Shown: in pieces, positions 14,466-22,126 of the stretch
Layout of the letters: each line of letters begins with the position of its first letter
How positions within the stretch are numbered: position 1 is the stretch's first letter
Source: Planctomycetota bacterium
GTDB lineage: Bacteria; Planctomycetota; PLA2; JAEUHO01
DNA length: 64,000 bases
Assembly: GCA_028281445.1 (NCBI GenBank)
Contig: JANQJW010000079.1
Span: 32,559 to 96,558 of the forward strand
Direction of reading: 5' to 3'
Translations under genes and position numbers: made by a program
The notes under the pieces: generated by a model
Told to the model about the DNA's origin: nothing
The model's database searches: none
The model's input: the letters and a program-made list of their open reading frames with translations, nothing else

Positions 14466-17141
14466 CTACCGGAAGAAGCGCTCGTAGCGGTAGCGGACCT
14501 GCAGGCTCAAGGTCATGAGCGCCGTCGCGTACACGCGGCCCCCGTCCTTGCCCCACGGCCCTGCCGGGTCCCACGAACCCTTGTACGTGCAGACGTCTCC
14601 GTCCGTGCGTTGGGTGGCTGTGACCGCCTTGTCCAGGTCCTGCGCCCAGCGCTCCCAATGCGAGCCGCCCGCCTGATGTGTCGCGAGCGTGCCGTAGTAC
14701 CAGTAGTACATGTCGATGCGCCCGGTCGCCTTCTTCCACAGCGGCGGCAGCTCGTCGAGCAACGTCAGCCCCTTGCGTATGACCTCGCTGGTTGCCGGAT
14801 TCGTGCCCGCGGTGATCTGCGCCCAGATCGCCGCCGCCGTCATGGCTTCGGATGCTTCCCCGGGGAACGCGTCGATCTCCTCTTGGGGACGCGCAGGACC
14901 GGTCCCGCGCGTGACGTACCCCGCGCGCCCGTTGCTCGTGTCCGTGATTTTCTCCAGCCACGCCCGTACGCCTTTGAAGGCGTTCTCGTCGATCGAGAGG
15001 GGGGCGGGCTTTCCCTGGCGGATGCTGTTGGCGTTGATCAGTGCCGCGCTCTTGAGCGCGGTCGTCATCCACGCGGTGACGGACGTGTCGTTGTCGCCCG
15101 GCTTGATGCCGTAGCGCCATGCGAAGTACGGGTTGCGCGCGAGCGCGACGAAGTCGAGACAGCGCTGGGCGGAGCCCTTGAAGATCGGGCTCCCCGTCAT
15201 GCCGTAGGCCTCGACCATGGCGAGCGCAGCCATCGCGTGGTTGTAGACGTACTGCATCGTGTTGCGAGCGCCGAAGCAACCCTCGGGATCCTGCACGTTT
15301 TTCAGGTACCGCAGGCCCCGCGAGACGACCTTGGCGTAGGGGTGTCTTCCGCGGTTGGTGTAGCCCTCGCTCAAGAAGGCGCTCAGCGCCAGCCCGGTGA
15401 CGCCCACGTCGTAGAGCGGCTTGCCGGCGCCCTGCGGCACCTTGGACTCGTCGGCAATGACCTTGCCGTCGCACCAGCGTCCGAAGTCCCGGGCCTGCCA
15501 GCTGCCGTCGGCCGCTTGATGGGCGCCCAGCCAGGCCAGCGCAAGCTCTACCGCCTTGCTCGCACGGCGCTGCGCGTCGGTCTCGTCCTGGGGACGCCGG
15601 ATGCCGCGCGACCGGAACGCGGATCGCTCCAGCGACGGGTGGTCGCGGATCCCTACGTTCACCCCGGGCGCCTCGTCCTCTTCGTCGACGATGACGGGCT
15701 CTTCGATGACTTCTTCGAGGACCTCTTCCTCGATGATCGTGCCCATCGCCGGCGCGACGATGCGGACCTGCGGAAACACGCCGTCCGCAGGCAGGTCGGC
15801 CTGCGGCGCGTCGGGATCCAGACTCTGCTGTTCGATCCGAACGAAGACGTTGCCGGGTCGCTCGCGCGTGACTTCCGCGGCGAGCCAGGCCGCATCCCCG
15901 ATCGTGTCCCGCGGCATCGCGGCACCCTCGAAGGTCAGGCGCGTGCCGCCGGCGCGGAGCACGAGATCCACGAGTTGTACGACGAAGCCGGTCGATACCG
16001 CACCGCCCTTCGGCGGCGGAGCCACGATCTCGTAGCTCGTCTCCCGGCGCTGCTCGATGGGCGTCTTCTGGAGCGCCGCCCAGACCGCACGCAGGTCCGT
16101 GGGGCCTCGCTCGGTCTTGAAGACCTTGATGCGCCGCACCCTCTTGCGCGTGATCCCGTCGAGGCCGGGTCCGCCGCGATCCTTCGGCAGTTCCGTCAGG
16201 ATCGCGCCCGCCTTCTTCGTGGTCCGCGTCACGGCACGGAAGGCGATCTTGTAGATCTTCACGTCCGGGTGCGCACAGGTCTGCATGATCCACTGCACGA
16301 ACTTCCACGGAACCGTGCGGTCGATCTCGAGCACGGCGTGCAGCGCGCTCGCTCCGTCGACTTCCTCCCACTTCGGGCCGCGTCGTTTGCACTCTGCTAC
16401 GAGCCCGTCGTGGAGAGCGCGCAGGCTGAGCGGTGTTGCGTCGTCACCCATCGTGAGGACGCCTCTGCCCGTGAGGCGGATGACGATGCGACTCTCCGCT
16501 GCGGGTTCACCGCCGACATGCGTGACCTGCGGCAGGTTCACGCCGGTCCGCGGCGGCGGAGTGACCTGTTTGCCGCCCTGCATTCGCCAGCGGCCGTCCT
16601 GCAGCACAAGGCGGATCTTCGATGCCGGAAACAGGAACTCGGTCACGGCCCACGCGCCGTCGCGGTAGCGCGCCTTGAACTCGACGCGGCCCGCGTAGAC
16701 GTCGCCGGCCTTGAATCGCACCTCGCCCTCGACGCGGTCGTCGGTGCGCGAGAGGCTGAGATGCTCGACGTGGTCCGGGTCGAGGAGGGACGGTCGCGCG
16801 CGGAGCTTCAGGCCGAGCGTCTTGTCGCGCGGGTCGATAGCGCGCATCATCGTCGCCGGCGTGGCGTGCGCGCGGAACCGGAAGTCCTCTTCCGGGAGCC
16901 GCAGGATCATCGCCGCGACGGTCAGCGACATACCGCCGGGCGCGGCCTCGGCTTCTGCGGGCGTCAACTTGGCTCCGAGGTTGACGAACGACTCGAGCAT
17001 GCTGCGGTCGACGGAAGCAGCGTCCGCCACCAGGGTGCGCGCCGCTTCGAGCTCCAGCGGCGGCGCTTCAGCCGCTCTCTCCGAGCCGCACGCGCCTAGC
17101 ACGACGACCAGCATCCCGACGATCCAACCGCGCTTTCGCAT
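14466..17141 (-). CDS. large lipoprotein with C-terminal alpha/alpha-toroid domain (toroid D)
   Basis: The 891-aa product starts at ATG 17141, chosen because GGGAGGTGG precedes it and a lipobox (VVVLGAC) follows at once. It should be lipidated and outside the cytoplasm. The N-terminal half has LVLQDGRWRMQGG and, near residue 280, a segment (VQWIMQTCAHPDVKIYKIAF) that recalls the alpha/beta periplasmic domain of ExbD/TolR; this likeness is tentative. A Glu-rich linker (IIEEEVLEEVIEEPVIVDEE) separates it from a toroid domain of about 380 residues with HQAADGSW, VQDPEGCF and TQRTDG repeats. Unlike the other toroid proteins it lacks the AVVTGK-type tail. The function is unknown. Confidence 0.75.
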   Translation of the reverse strand: MRKRGWIVGMLVVVLGACGSERAAEAPPLELEAARTLVADAASVDRSMLESFVNLGAKLTPAEAEAAPGGMSLTVAAMILRLPEEDFRFRAHATPATMMRAIDPRDKTLGLKLRARPSLLDPDHVEHLSLSRTDDRVEGEVRFKAGDVYAGRVEFKARYRDGAWAVTEFLFPASKIRLVLQDGRWRMQGGKQVTPPPRTGVNLPQVTHVGGEPAAESRIVIRLTGRGVLTMGDDATPLSLRALHDGLVAECKRRGPKWEEVDGASALHAVLEIDRTVPWKFVQWIMQTCAHPDVKIYKIAFRAVTRTTKKAGAILTELPKDRGGPGLDGITRKRVRRIKVFKTERGPTDLRAVWAALQKTPIEQRRETSYEIVAPPPKGGAVSTGFVVQLVDLVLRAGGTRLTFEGAAMPRDTIGDAAWLAAEVTRERPGNVFVRIEQQSLDPDAPQADLPADGVFPQVRIVAPAMGTIIEEEVLEEVIEEPVIVDEEDEAPGVNVGIRDHPSLERSAFRSRGIRRPQDETDAQRRASKAVELALAWLGAHQAADGSWQARDFGRWCDGKVIADESKVPQGAGKPLYDVGVTGLALSAFLSEGYTNRGRHPYAKVVSRGLRYLKNVQDPEGCFGARNTMQYVYNHAMAALAMVEAYGMTGSPIFKGSAQRCLDFVALARNPYFAWRYGIKPGDNDTSVTAWMTTALKSAALINANSIRQGKPAPLSIDENAFKGVRAWLEKITDTSNGRAGYVTRGTGPARPQEEIDAFPGEASEAMTAAAIWAQITAGTNPATSEVIRKGLTLLDELPPLWKKATGRIDMYYWYYGTLATHQAGGSHWERWAQDLDKAVTATQRTDGDVCTYKGSWDPAGPWGKDGGRVYATALMTLSLQVRYRYERFFR

Positions 17142-17202
17142 CGCGCCACCTCCCGTCCCAGTATGCCTTCCTACCAAGGGCGATCTGCGGTAGAGACAAC
17201 GC

Positions 17203-18339
17203 ATGACGCGCGCAGTGGTTCTCGGGGCAGGCATCGTCGGGTCGGTCATCGCCGCCGATCTCGCGGAAGACGGCTGGGAGATCACCGTCTTCGACCGCAG
17301 CGAGAAGGCGCTCGAGGCTGCGACGCGCCTGGCAGGGGGACGCATCTTCACGCAGGCAGCCGACCTCACCGACATGCATGCCATTCGCGAGGCGGCCGCT
17401 CCGGCCGACATCGTGATCGGTGCCCTGCCCGGATCGCTCGGCTATCGCACCCTCGCCGCGGTGATCGAGGTCGGCCGGCCGATCTGCGACATCAGCTTCA
17501 TGCCGGAGGACGCGTTGACGCTCGACGCCCTCGCTCGCGAGCGAGGCGTCACGGCCATCGTGGACATCGGCGTGGCGCCCGGCTTGAGCAATCTTCTGGC
17601 AGGGCACGCGCAGGCGGCGTTCGATTCCTGCGAGCGCATCGAGATCTACGTCGGCGGGCTACCGCGCAACCCGCAGCCGCCGTTCGAGTACAAGGCCGCC
17701 TTCTCGCCCGTGGATGTGATCGAGGAGTACGTGCGTCCGGCGCGCTACGTCGAGGGCGGCCGGGTCGAGACGCGGGAAGCTCTCTCAGGCGTGGAGACCA
17801 TGGAGCTCCCCGGCGTGGGCACGCTCGAGGCGTTCCTGACGGACGGCTTGCGCTCGCTCATGGACACGCTGCCTGTGCCGAACATGGTCGAGAAGACGCT
17901 GCGCTATCCGGGCCACGCCCGGCTCATGCGTGCGTTTCGCGATGCGGGCCTGTTCGGGACCGAGTCCGTTGCGGCCGGCGGATCGCGCGTCGTGCCGCGC
18001 GAGCTCGTGCAGTCGTTGCTCTTTCCCCTGTGGACCTACGACGAGGGGGAAGAGGACCTCACTGTGATGCGGGTGATTGCGCGCGGCGTGGTCGACGGGT
18101 CGCCTGCCTCCAAACAGTGGGACCTGCTCGACACCTTCGACACGAAGCGCGGCTTCTCCAGCATGGCGCGCACGACGGCGTTCCCGTGCACGCTGCTCGC
18201 GCGCTGCGTTGCCGACGGCACGATCACGGAGGCGGGCGTCATTCCGCCCGAGCGCCTCGGCGCTGACGAGGCGGTTCTACAACGTGTGATGACCGGGCTG
18301 GCCGATCGAGGCGTCGAGCTGGTCGCGACCGCGAGCTAG
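17203..18339 (+). CDS. saccharopine dehydrogenase-family NAD(P)-binding reductase
   Basis: This 378-aa protein has an N-terminal Rossmann fold (AVVLGAGIVGSVIAADL, then ITVFDRSEKAL) and the saccharopine-dehydrogenase-like continuation (DIVIGALPGSLGYRTLAAVI, CDISFMPEDAL, VDIGVAPGLSNLL). The C-terminal dimerisation domain includes MRVIARGVVDG. Relatives include LYS9-type saccharopine reductase and carboxynorspermidine synthase; which reaction applies is open. Its stop overlaps the stop of the convergent lipoprotein gene in a shared CTAG. Confidence 0.82.
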   Translation: MTRAVVLGAGIVGSVIAADLAEDGWEITVFDRSEKALEAATRLAGGRIFTQAADLTDMHAIREAAAPADIVIGALPGSLGYRTLAAVIEVGRPICDISFMPEDALTLDALARERGVTAIVDIGVAPGLSNLLAGHAQAAFDSCERIEIYVGGLPRNPQPPFEYKAAFSPVDVIEEYVRPARYVEGGRVETREALSGVETMELPGVGTLEAFLTDGLRSLMDTLPVPNMVEKTLRYPGHARLMRAFRDAGLFGTESVAAGGSRVVPRELVQSLLFPLWTYDEGEEDLTVMRVIARGVVDGSPASKQWDLLDTFDTKRGFSSMARTTAFPCTLLARCVADGTITEAGVIPPERLGADEAVLQRVMTGLADRGVELVATAS

Positions 18340-19094
18340 TTGTCCTTCTTGCGCTTCTCGTCGATGAGGCGGAACTGCGTGATGACCTCGTGGCTCGCCT
18401 TGTAGAGCGGCGTGAGCACGCTGTTGCCCGCCCGTAGCTGCTTTATCGTCGTGTGGATGCCGACCGGCCCCTCTGGCGTCAGCAGCGTGAACAGCACCTC
18501 GCCTTTGCGCGGCAGCGGGAACGTCTCGCGCATCTGGCCCTGCACGACGTAGCCCTCGGCCAACTCGGTCAACGCCTTCGCGGCGCGGCGGACCGTCTCG
18601 TGCCCGTGGCCGCCGATCATGCCGCCGCCATGGCCGAGGTAGAGGCTGGCCCCGCCGTCGCGCCAGCCGACGACAAGCAGCAGTCCGTGCGGGTAGCCGA
18701 TCTCCGTGACCACGCCGAGGATGTCGCGCGAGACGCGTACGCCGGGCTTGATCCCGATGCTGCGTGCGCGGCGCCATGCGTGGTAGGCACCGTAGCCCGT
18801 CCCTTGCGCGCGCTCGATCTCGTTTCGCGCAACGGTACGCGCCTCGGTCTCGTCGGCGGGCAGCGCCGCTTGCTCCGGGTCGCCCAGGAACAGCAGCGAG
18901 CGCATCTTCATGGTGATCTCGGCCGGAGCCGGCAGGGCCGCAGGTTGTTGCGACTTGCGCTTGACCGGCTTGGGCGCCGGCTGGGATACCGGACGCGTCT
19001 GGACCGGCGGCGTGCCGGCGGCGGTGTCCGTCTCTCCGCAGCCCGCGGAGACGGCCGCCGCCAGCAGGATCGTGAGCAGGCGCACGTTCGACAT
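18336..19094 (-). CDS. lipoprotein of unknown function
   Basis: The product is 252 aa, starting MSNVRLLTILLAAAVSAGCG with a clear lipobox at residues 16-19; longer in-frame starts lack a signal. A Pro/Lys/Gln-rich linker (about 25-55) precedes a folded region with LFLGDPEQAALPADETEART and a Gly/His-rich loop (LYLGHGGGMIGGHGHETVRR). No family is recognised. Its gene converges with the reductase gene, sharing the 4-bp CTAG that contains both stops. The HEAT-vWA gene upstream (66 bp) has the same orientation, so they may form one transcript. Confidence 0.65.
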   Translation of the reverse strand: MSNVRLLTILLAAAVSAGCGETDTAAGTPPVQTRPVSQPAPKPVKRKSQQPAALPAPAEITMKMRSLLFLGDPEQAALPADETEARTVARNEIERAQGTGYGAYHAWRRARSIGIKPGVRVSRDILGVVTEIGYPHGLLLVVGWRDGGASLYLGHGGGMIGGHGHETVRRAAKALTELAEGYVVQGQMRETFPLPRKGEVLFTLLTPEGPVGIHTTIKQLRAGNSVLTPLYKASHEVITQFRLIDEKRKKDN

Positions 19095-19159
19095 GAGGAC
19101 CCCATCGGCCAGAGACCCTCGCGAAACAAGGCCCGAATGTGTGGGGTGCTGGCGCCGCC

Positions 19160-20548
19160 TCAGTCCATCACCGTGGGGGTCTTGGTGCCGCCGCGGCGGG
19201 CGAGCTCTTCGTACTCGGGCGGCATTTTCGTACGCGTGCGTAGCACGTAGACCACGCGCGTTTTCGTGCGATCGGCCTCGTAGTGGATGGCGACGGTCCG
19301 GAGCGCGCGACGGGGGTCCTCGATGCGGCTGTCGGCGTAGAGACGCACCGTCCGCTTCGCAGCCCAACGCCATCCGACACGATCCAGCGCGTCATCGAGC
19401 GCCTGGGCGACCGGCGCACCGCGGTCGTCGACGCCGCCGGACTTGAGGCGACCGAGAAACGCACGTACGCGGTTCGGATCCCACGTCGGGGCGAGCATCT
19501 GGAAGCGCTGGGCCTTGCCCGTCTCCGATCGCCCGCCGCGGTAGACGATGATGCCGACGCGCACACTGCTGCCGAGATGGATGAGCATGTCCATCTCACG
19601 CAGGATGCGGTCCTTGATCTCCGGCAGCGTGCCCCACGTCGAGCCGGTCGCGTCCAGCGCGAAGACCAGGTCGAAGCGTGGCCGCGTGTGTGTGCCGGGC
19701 GTGGTCTCGCGTGGCGGCGTACGCCGACCTGCCTTGCCGGGGTCGTAGCGGTCCTCCGGATCGACCGCGTCTTCCTCCTCGCCCTGCTTCGCCGTGGTCT
19801 CGAGCTTCTCGAGGGCGACAAGCAAGTGGTCCGCCGCCTCTCGCACGGGCGTGTGCTTCGAGCGCTGCAGCGAGGCGAGGGGCCCGCGCATGCTCGGATG
19901 GAGCACGGACTCCGCGGCGTCCAGCACCGGCATGACCCGGTCGACGCCGCCGCTCTCGATCAGAAGCCGCAGCAGGCGCTTGACGAGCTTGCCGCGGTCT
20001 CCATCGCGAGCGACCAGAGCGTGGAGCGCCTCGCCGCGCAGGTAGTCGTCATCGCCTTGGACGTGCTCGAGCAGTGACGCGTGCGTGGTCTCATCGTCGA
20101 ACGGCCAGAGCGAGCGGAGAATGAGACCCTTGCCCAGGCGTCCCGTGCGCTGCTTGCCGAGTGCGCCGAGCAGCGCGTCGCGTCCGCCGGTCCGGCGGTA
20201 GACCGCGCGCGCCAGCTCCGCGCGCACGTCGCGTGGCCCGCCGCGCAGCACGCGTTCGATCACGAGGTCGAGCGCGTTCTCGGCGCGGATGAGCCCGAGG
20301 GCACGCGCGGCACCGACGCGGACGTCGATGGACGGGTCGTCGCGCACGAGCTTGGCGAGCAAGCGAGCCGCGCGCTTGCCCTGCACGTCCATCACGACGC
20401 GCACCAGGGCGAGGCGCTCCTTCGGGTCCTTTGCCTTCGCCAGGTCGGCAGTGGCCTTGCGCAGCGCAGCGTCGTCGGCGACGGCCACTGGGGTCCAGGC
20501 TGCTGCCAGCAGGACGAAAGCCGCGGCTGTTGATCGGAGGCCCACCAT
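19160..20548 (-). CDS. exported HEAT-repeat plus von Willebrand A-like protein
   Basis: The product is 462 aa with a signal peptide (MVGLRSTAAAFVLLAAAW, probable cut after AVADD). Residues 30-250 are alpha-helical HEAT-like repeats (DPSIDVRVGAARALGLI, LRGEALHALVARDGDRGKLV). After a charged linker, a vWA-type domain begins FDLVFALDATGSTWGTLPEI, where DxTGS is the first part of a MIDAS metal site, followed by VRVGIIVYRGG. Such proteins bind metal-dependent partners in the envelope. It is divergent from the DinB-like gene and upstream of the lipoprotein gene on the same strand. Confidence 0.78.
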   Translation of the reverse strand: MVGLRSTAAAFVLLAAAWTPVAVADDAALRKATADLAKAKDPKERLALVRVVMDVQGKRAARLLAKLVRDDPSIDVRVGAARALGLIRAENALDLVIERVLRGGPRDVRAELARAVYRRTGGRDALLGALGKQRTGRLGKGLILRSLWPFDDETTHASLLEHVQGDDDYLRGEALHALVARDGDRGKLVKRLLRLLIESGGVDRVMPVLDAAESVLHPSMRGPLASLQRSKHTPVREAADHLLVALEKLETTAKQGEEEDAVDPEDRYDPGKAGRRTPPRETTPGTHTRPRFDLVFALDATGSTWGTLPEIKDRILREMDMLIHLGSSVRVGIIVYRGGRSETGKAQRFQMLAPTWDPNRVRAFLGRLKSGGVDDRGAPVAQALDDALDRVGWRWAAKRTVRLYADSRIEDPRRALRTVAIHYEADRTKTRVVYVLRTRTKMPPEYEELARRGGTKTPTVMD

Positions 20549-20663
20549 CTCTTCCCGATTTCAACGCATCGGGCGCGCGGGCGCTTCAGGAATCCCTCAC
20601 ATGCCCTTGCGTGCCCCCGGGAGCGGCCGGATCCTTGCGGCCCCAATCGATGAGGAGGCCCCC

Positions 20664-21179
20664 ATGATCAGCAAGAACGATCTTCTCGAGTCCATTCTCC
20701 GCGAGTGCCGCATCGCCAAGCAGCTCTTCACCCAGGTGCCGGATGGCGGCTGGGACTTCCGCTTCGGAGAGGGCCAGCGTTCGACCCAGGAACTCGCCGG
20801 CTACCTGTGCGGCGTCGGCCAGGGCTGTGTCCACTCCGGCTACGCCGGGAACTTCGAGTGGTTCGCCGAGAACGGCGAGAAGTTCGGTTCGCTCTCCGTC
20901 GAGGAGCTGCCCGGCGCCATGGACAACCAGATCAGCGAGATCACGCGCCTGTTCGGCGAGATGTCCGACGAGGACTTCGCGAACAAGCAGATCGAGATGG
21001 GCGACATGGGCACGTACAGCCTGAACGGCTGGCTGCTGCAGACGACGCTGAAGTTCCTCACCGCGTATCGCATGCAGCTCTTCCTGCAGGCCAAGGCCGC
21101 GGGCAACAACGCACTCGACACGTGGGACTGCTGGATGAACGACGGTTCGATGCAGCGTCCGGAGCCGGCGGGGGCCTAG
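20664..21179 (+). CDS. DinB-like four-helix-bundle protein
   Basis: The product is 171 aa from ATG 20664, preceded by GAGGAGG; upstream in-frame sequence lies opposite the signal peptide of the neighbour and was rejected. The pattern of four helices, starting LLESILRECRIAKQLFTQVP and followed by STQELAGYLCGVGQG, resembles the DinB/YfiT-like fold, whose members bind metals and transfer thiols. The conserved His triad is not clear here, so it may be a non-catalytic member. Its stop overlaps the convergent MauE-thioredoxin gene in a shared CTAG. Confidence 0.6.
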   Translation: MISKNDLLESILRECRIAKQLFTQVPDGGWDFRFGEGQRSTQELAGYLCGVGQGCVHSGYAGNFEWFAENGEKFGSLSVEELPGAMDNQISEITRLFGEMSDEDFANKQIEMGDMGTYSLNGWLLQTTLKFLTAYRMQLFLQAKAAGNNALDTWDCWMNDGSMQRPEPAGA

Positions 21180-22087
21180 CGCCTCGGCTGCCGCTTCGGC
21201 AGCTTCTTCTTCTCCATGTGATCGAGGACGTCCATCCCCTGGATGGCGACGTCTACCGTGCCGTTCGTCACCTCGATGTGCACGGGCGGCGTGAGCCACC
21301 AGTCGTAGCCGGCGGGCAGGTCGATGCGCTGGACGTGGGACCCCTCGGGCAGCGTCTCGACCGCCTTCTTCTGGTCCTCTTCCTTCGGGAGCTCGAGCAG
21401 CACCATCTCGGTGTCCTCGTACGAGAGCTCGATGAGGTGTTGCGCGCAAACCTCGCAGGACTCGCGCCAGATGACGATCACGCCCGTCGTAGCACGCTGG
21501 TCCTTCGTCAACCACGGGCAGAGCGTTGTGTCGGCGAGTACCTTGCCCTTCCACGTAGTGAGGTCGAAATCGACCATGGCGCCAGGCGGCGGCTTGACGC
21601 AGTCACCGGTCTCCGGCGCGCGCCGGTCGATCACGACGGCGAGGACGAAGCCGACCAGCGCCGCCGTTGCAATGACGATCCACGGCAGATCGAGCCGTCC
21701 CGGCTCCATGCGCCAGGGCCTGGACAGTAGAAGCAGCGCGAGGAGTGCGCCGTCGACCGCGAGCATGAGTTCCGGTGTCACGTTCACCGCGGTGCCGAAG
21801 CAGCCGCAGCTCTCCTCGCCCTTCACGACCTGCAGCGCCGTGATGACAACGAACACCGAGAGCAACATGGCAGATGGCATCCAGCCCGCCGGCGGCCGCA
21901 AGAAGGCCATGACGCCGACGAGGACCTCGACCGCGATCACGATCTTGAAGAGGACGGTCGCGGTGTCGAGCGACAGCTCGGGGCCGATCAACGGAAGGTC
22001 CGCGGGCGTTCCGAAGAACAGCTTCATCATCGCGCCGAACAAGAACCACAGGCCGGCGAGGCGGGTGAGGAAGCGGGCCAGGACCAT
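21176..22087 (-). CDS. MauE/DoxX-like membrane protein fused to a thioredoxin-like domain
   Basis: The product is 303 aa. The first ~150 residues hold four membrane helices with the CGCFG motif characteristic of MauE-type proteins, which support disulfide formation or electron transfer in the envelope. The C-terminal ~130 residues follow the last helix and contain VIVIWRESCEVCAQHLIEL, a CxxC (CEVC) in a thioredoxin-like setting, so quinone-linked thiol oxidation or reduction is plausible. It is 39 bp downstream of the CHAT gene on the same strand and may belong to its operon. Confidence 0.75.
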   Translation of the reverse strand: MVLARFLTRLAGLWFLFGAMMKLFFGTPADLPLIGPELSLDTATVLFKIVIAVEVLVGVMAFLRPPAGWMPSAMLLSVFVVITALQVVKGEESCGCFGTAVNVTPELMLAVDGALLALLLLSRPWRMEPGRLDLPWIVIATAALVGFVLAVVIDRRAPETGDCVKPPPGAMVDFDLTTWKGKVLADTTLCPWLTKDQRATTGVIVIWRESCEVCAQHLIELSYEDTEMVLLELPKEEDQKKAVETLPEGSHVQRIDLPAGYDWWLTPPVHIEVTNGTVDVAIQGMDVLDHMEKKKLPKRQPRR

Positions 22088-22126
22088 GGGCGTGAGCCTA
22101 TCCGTGTGCCGGGGGCGCGCGAAGAA

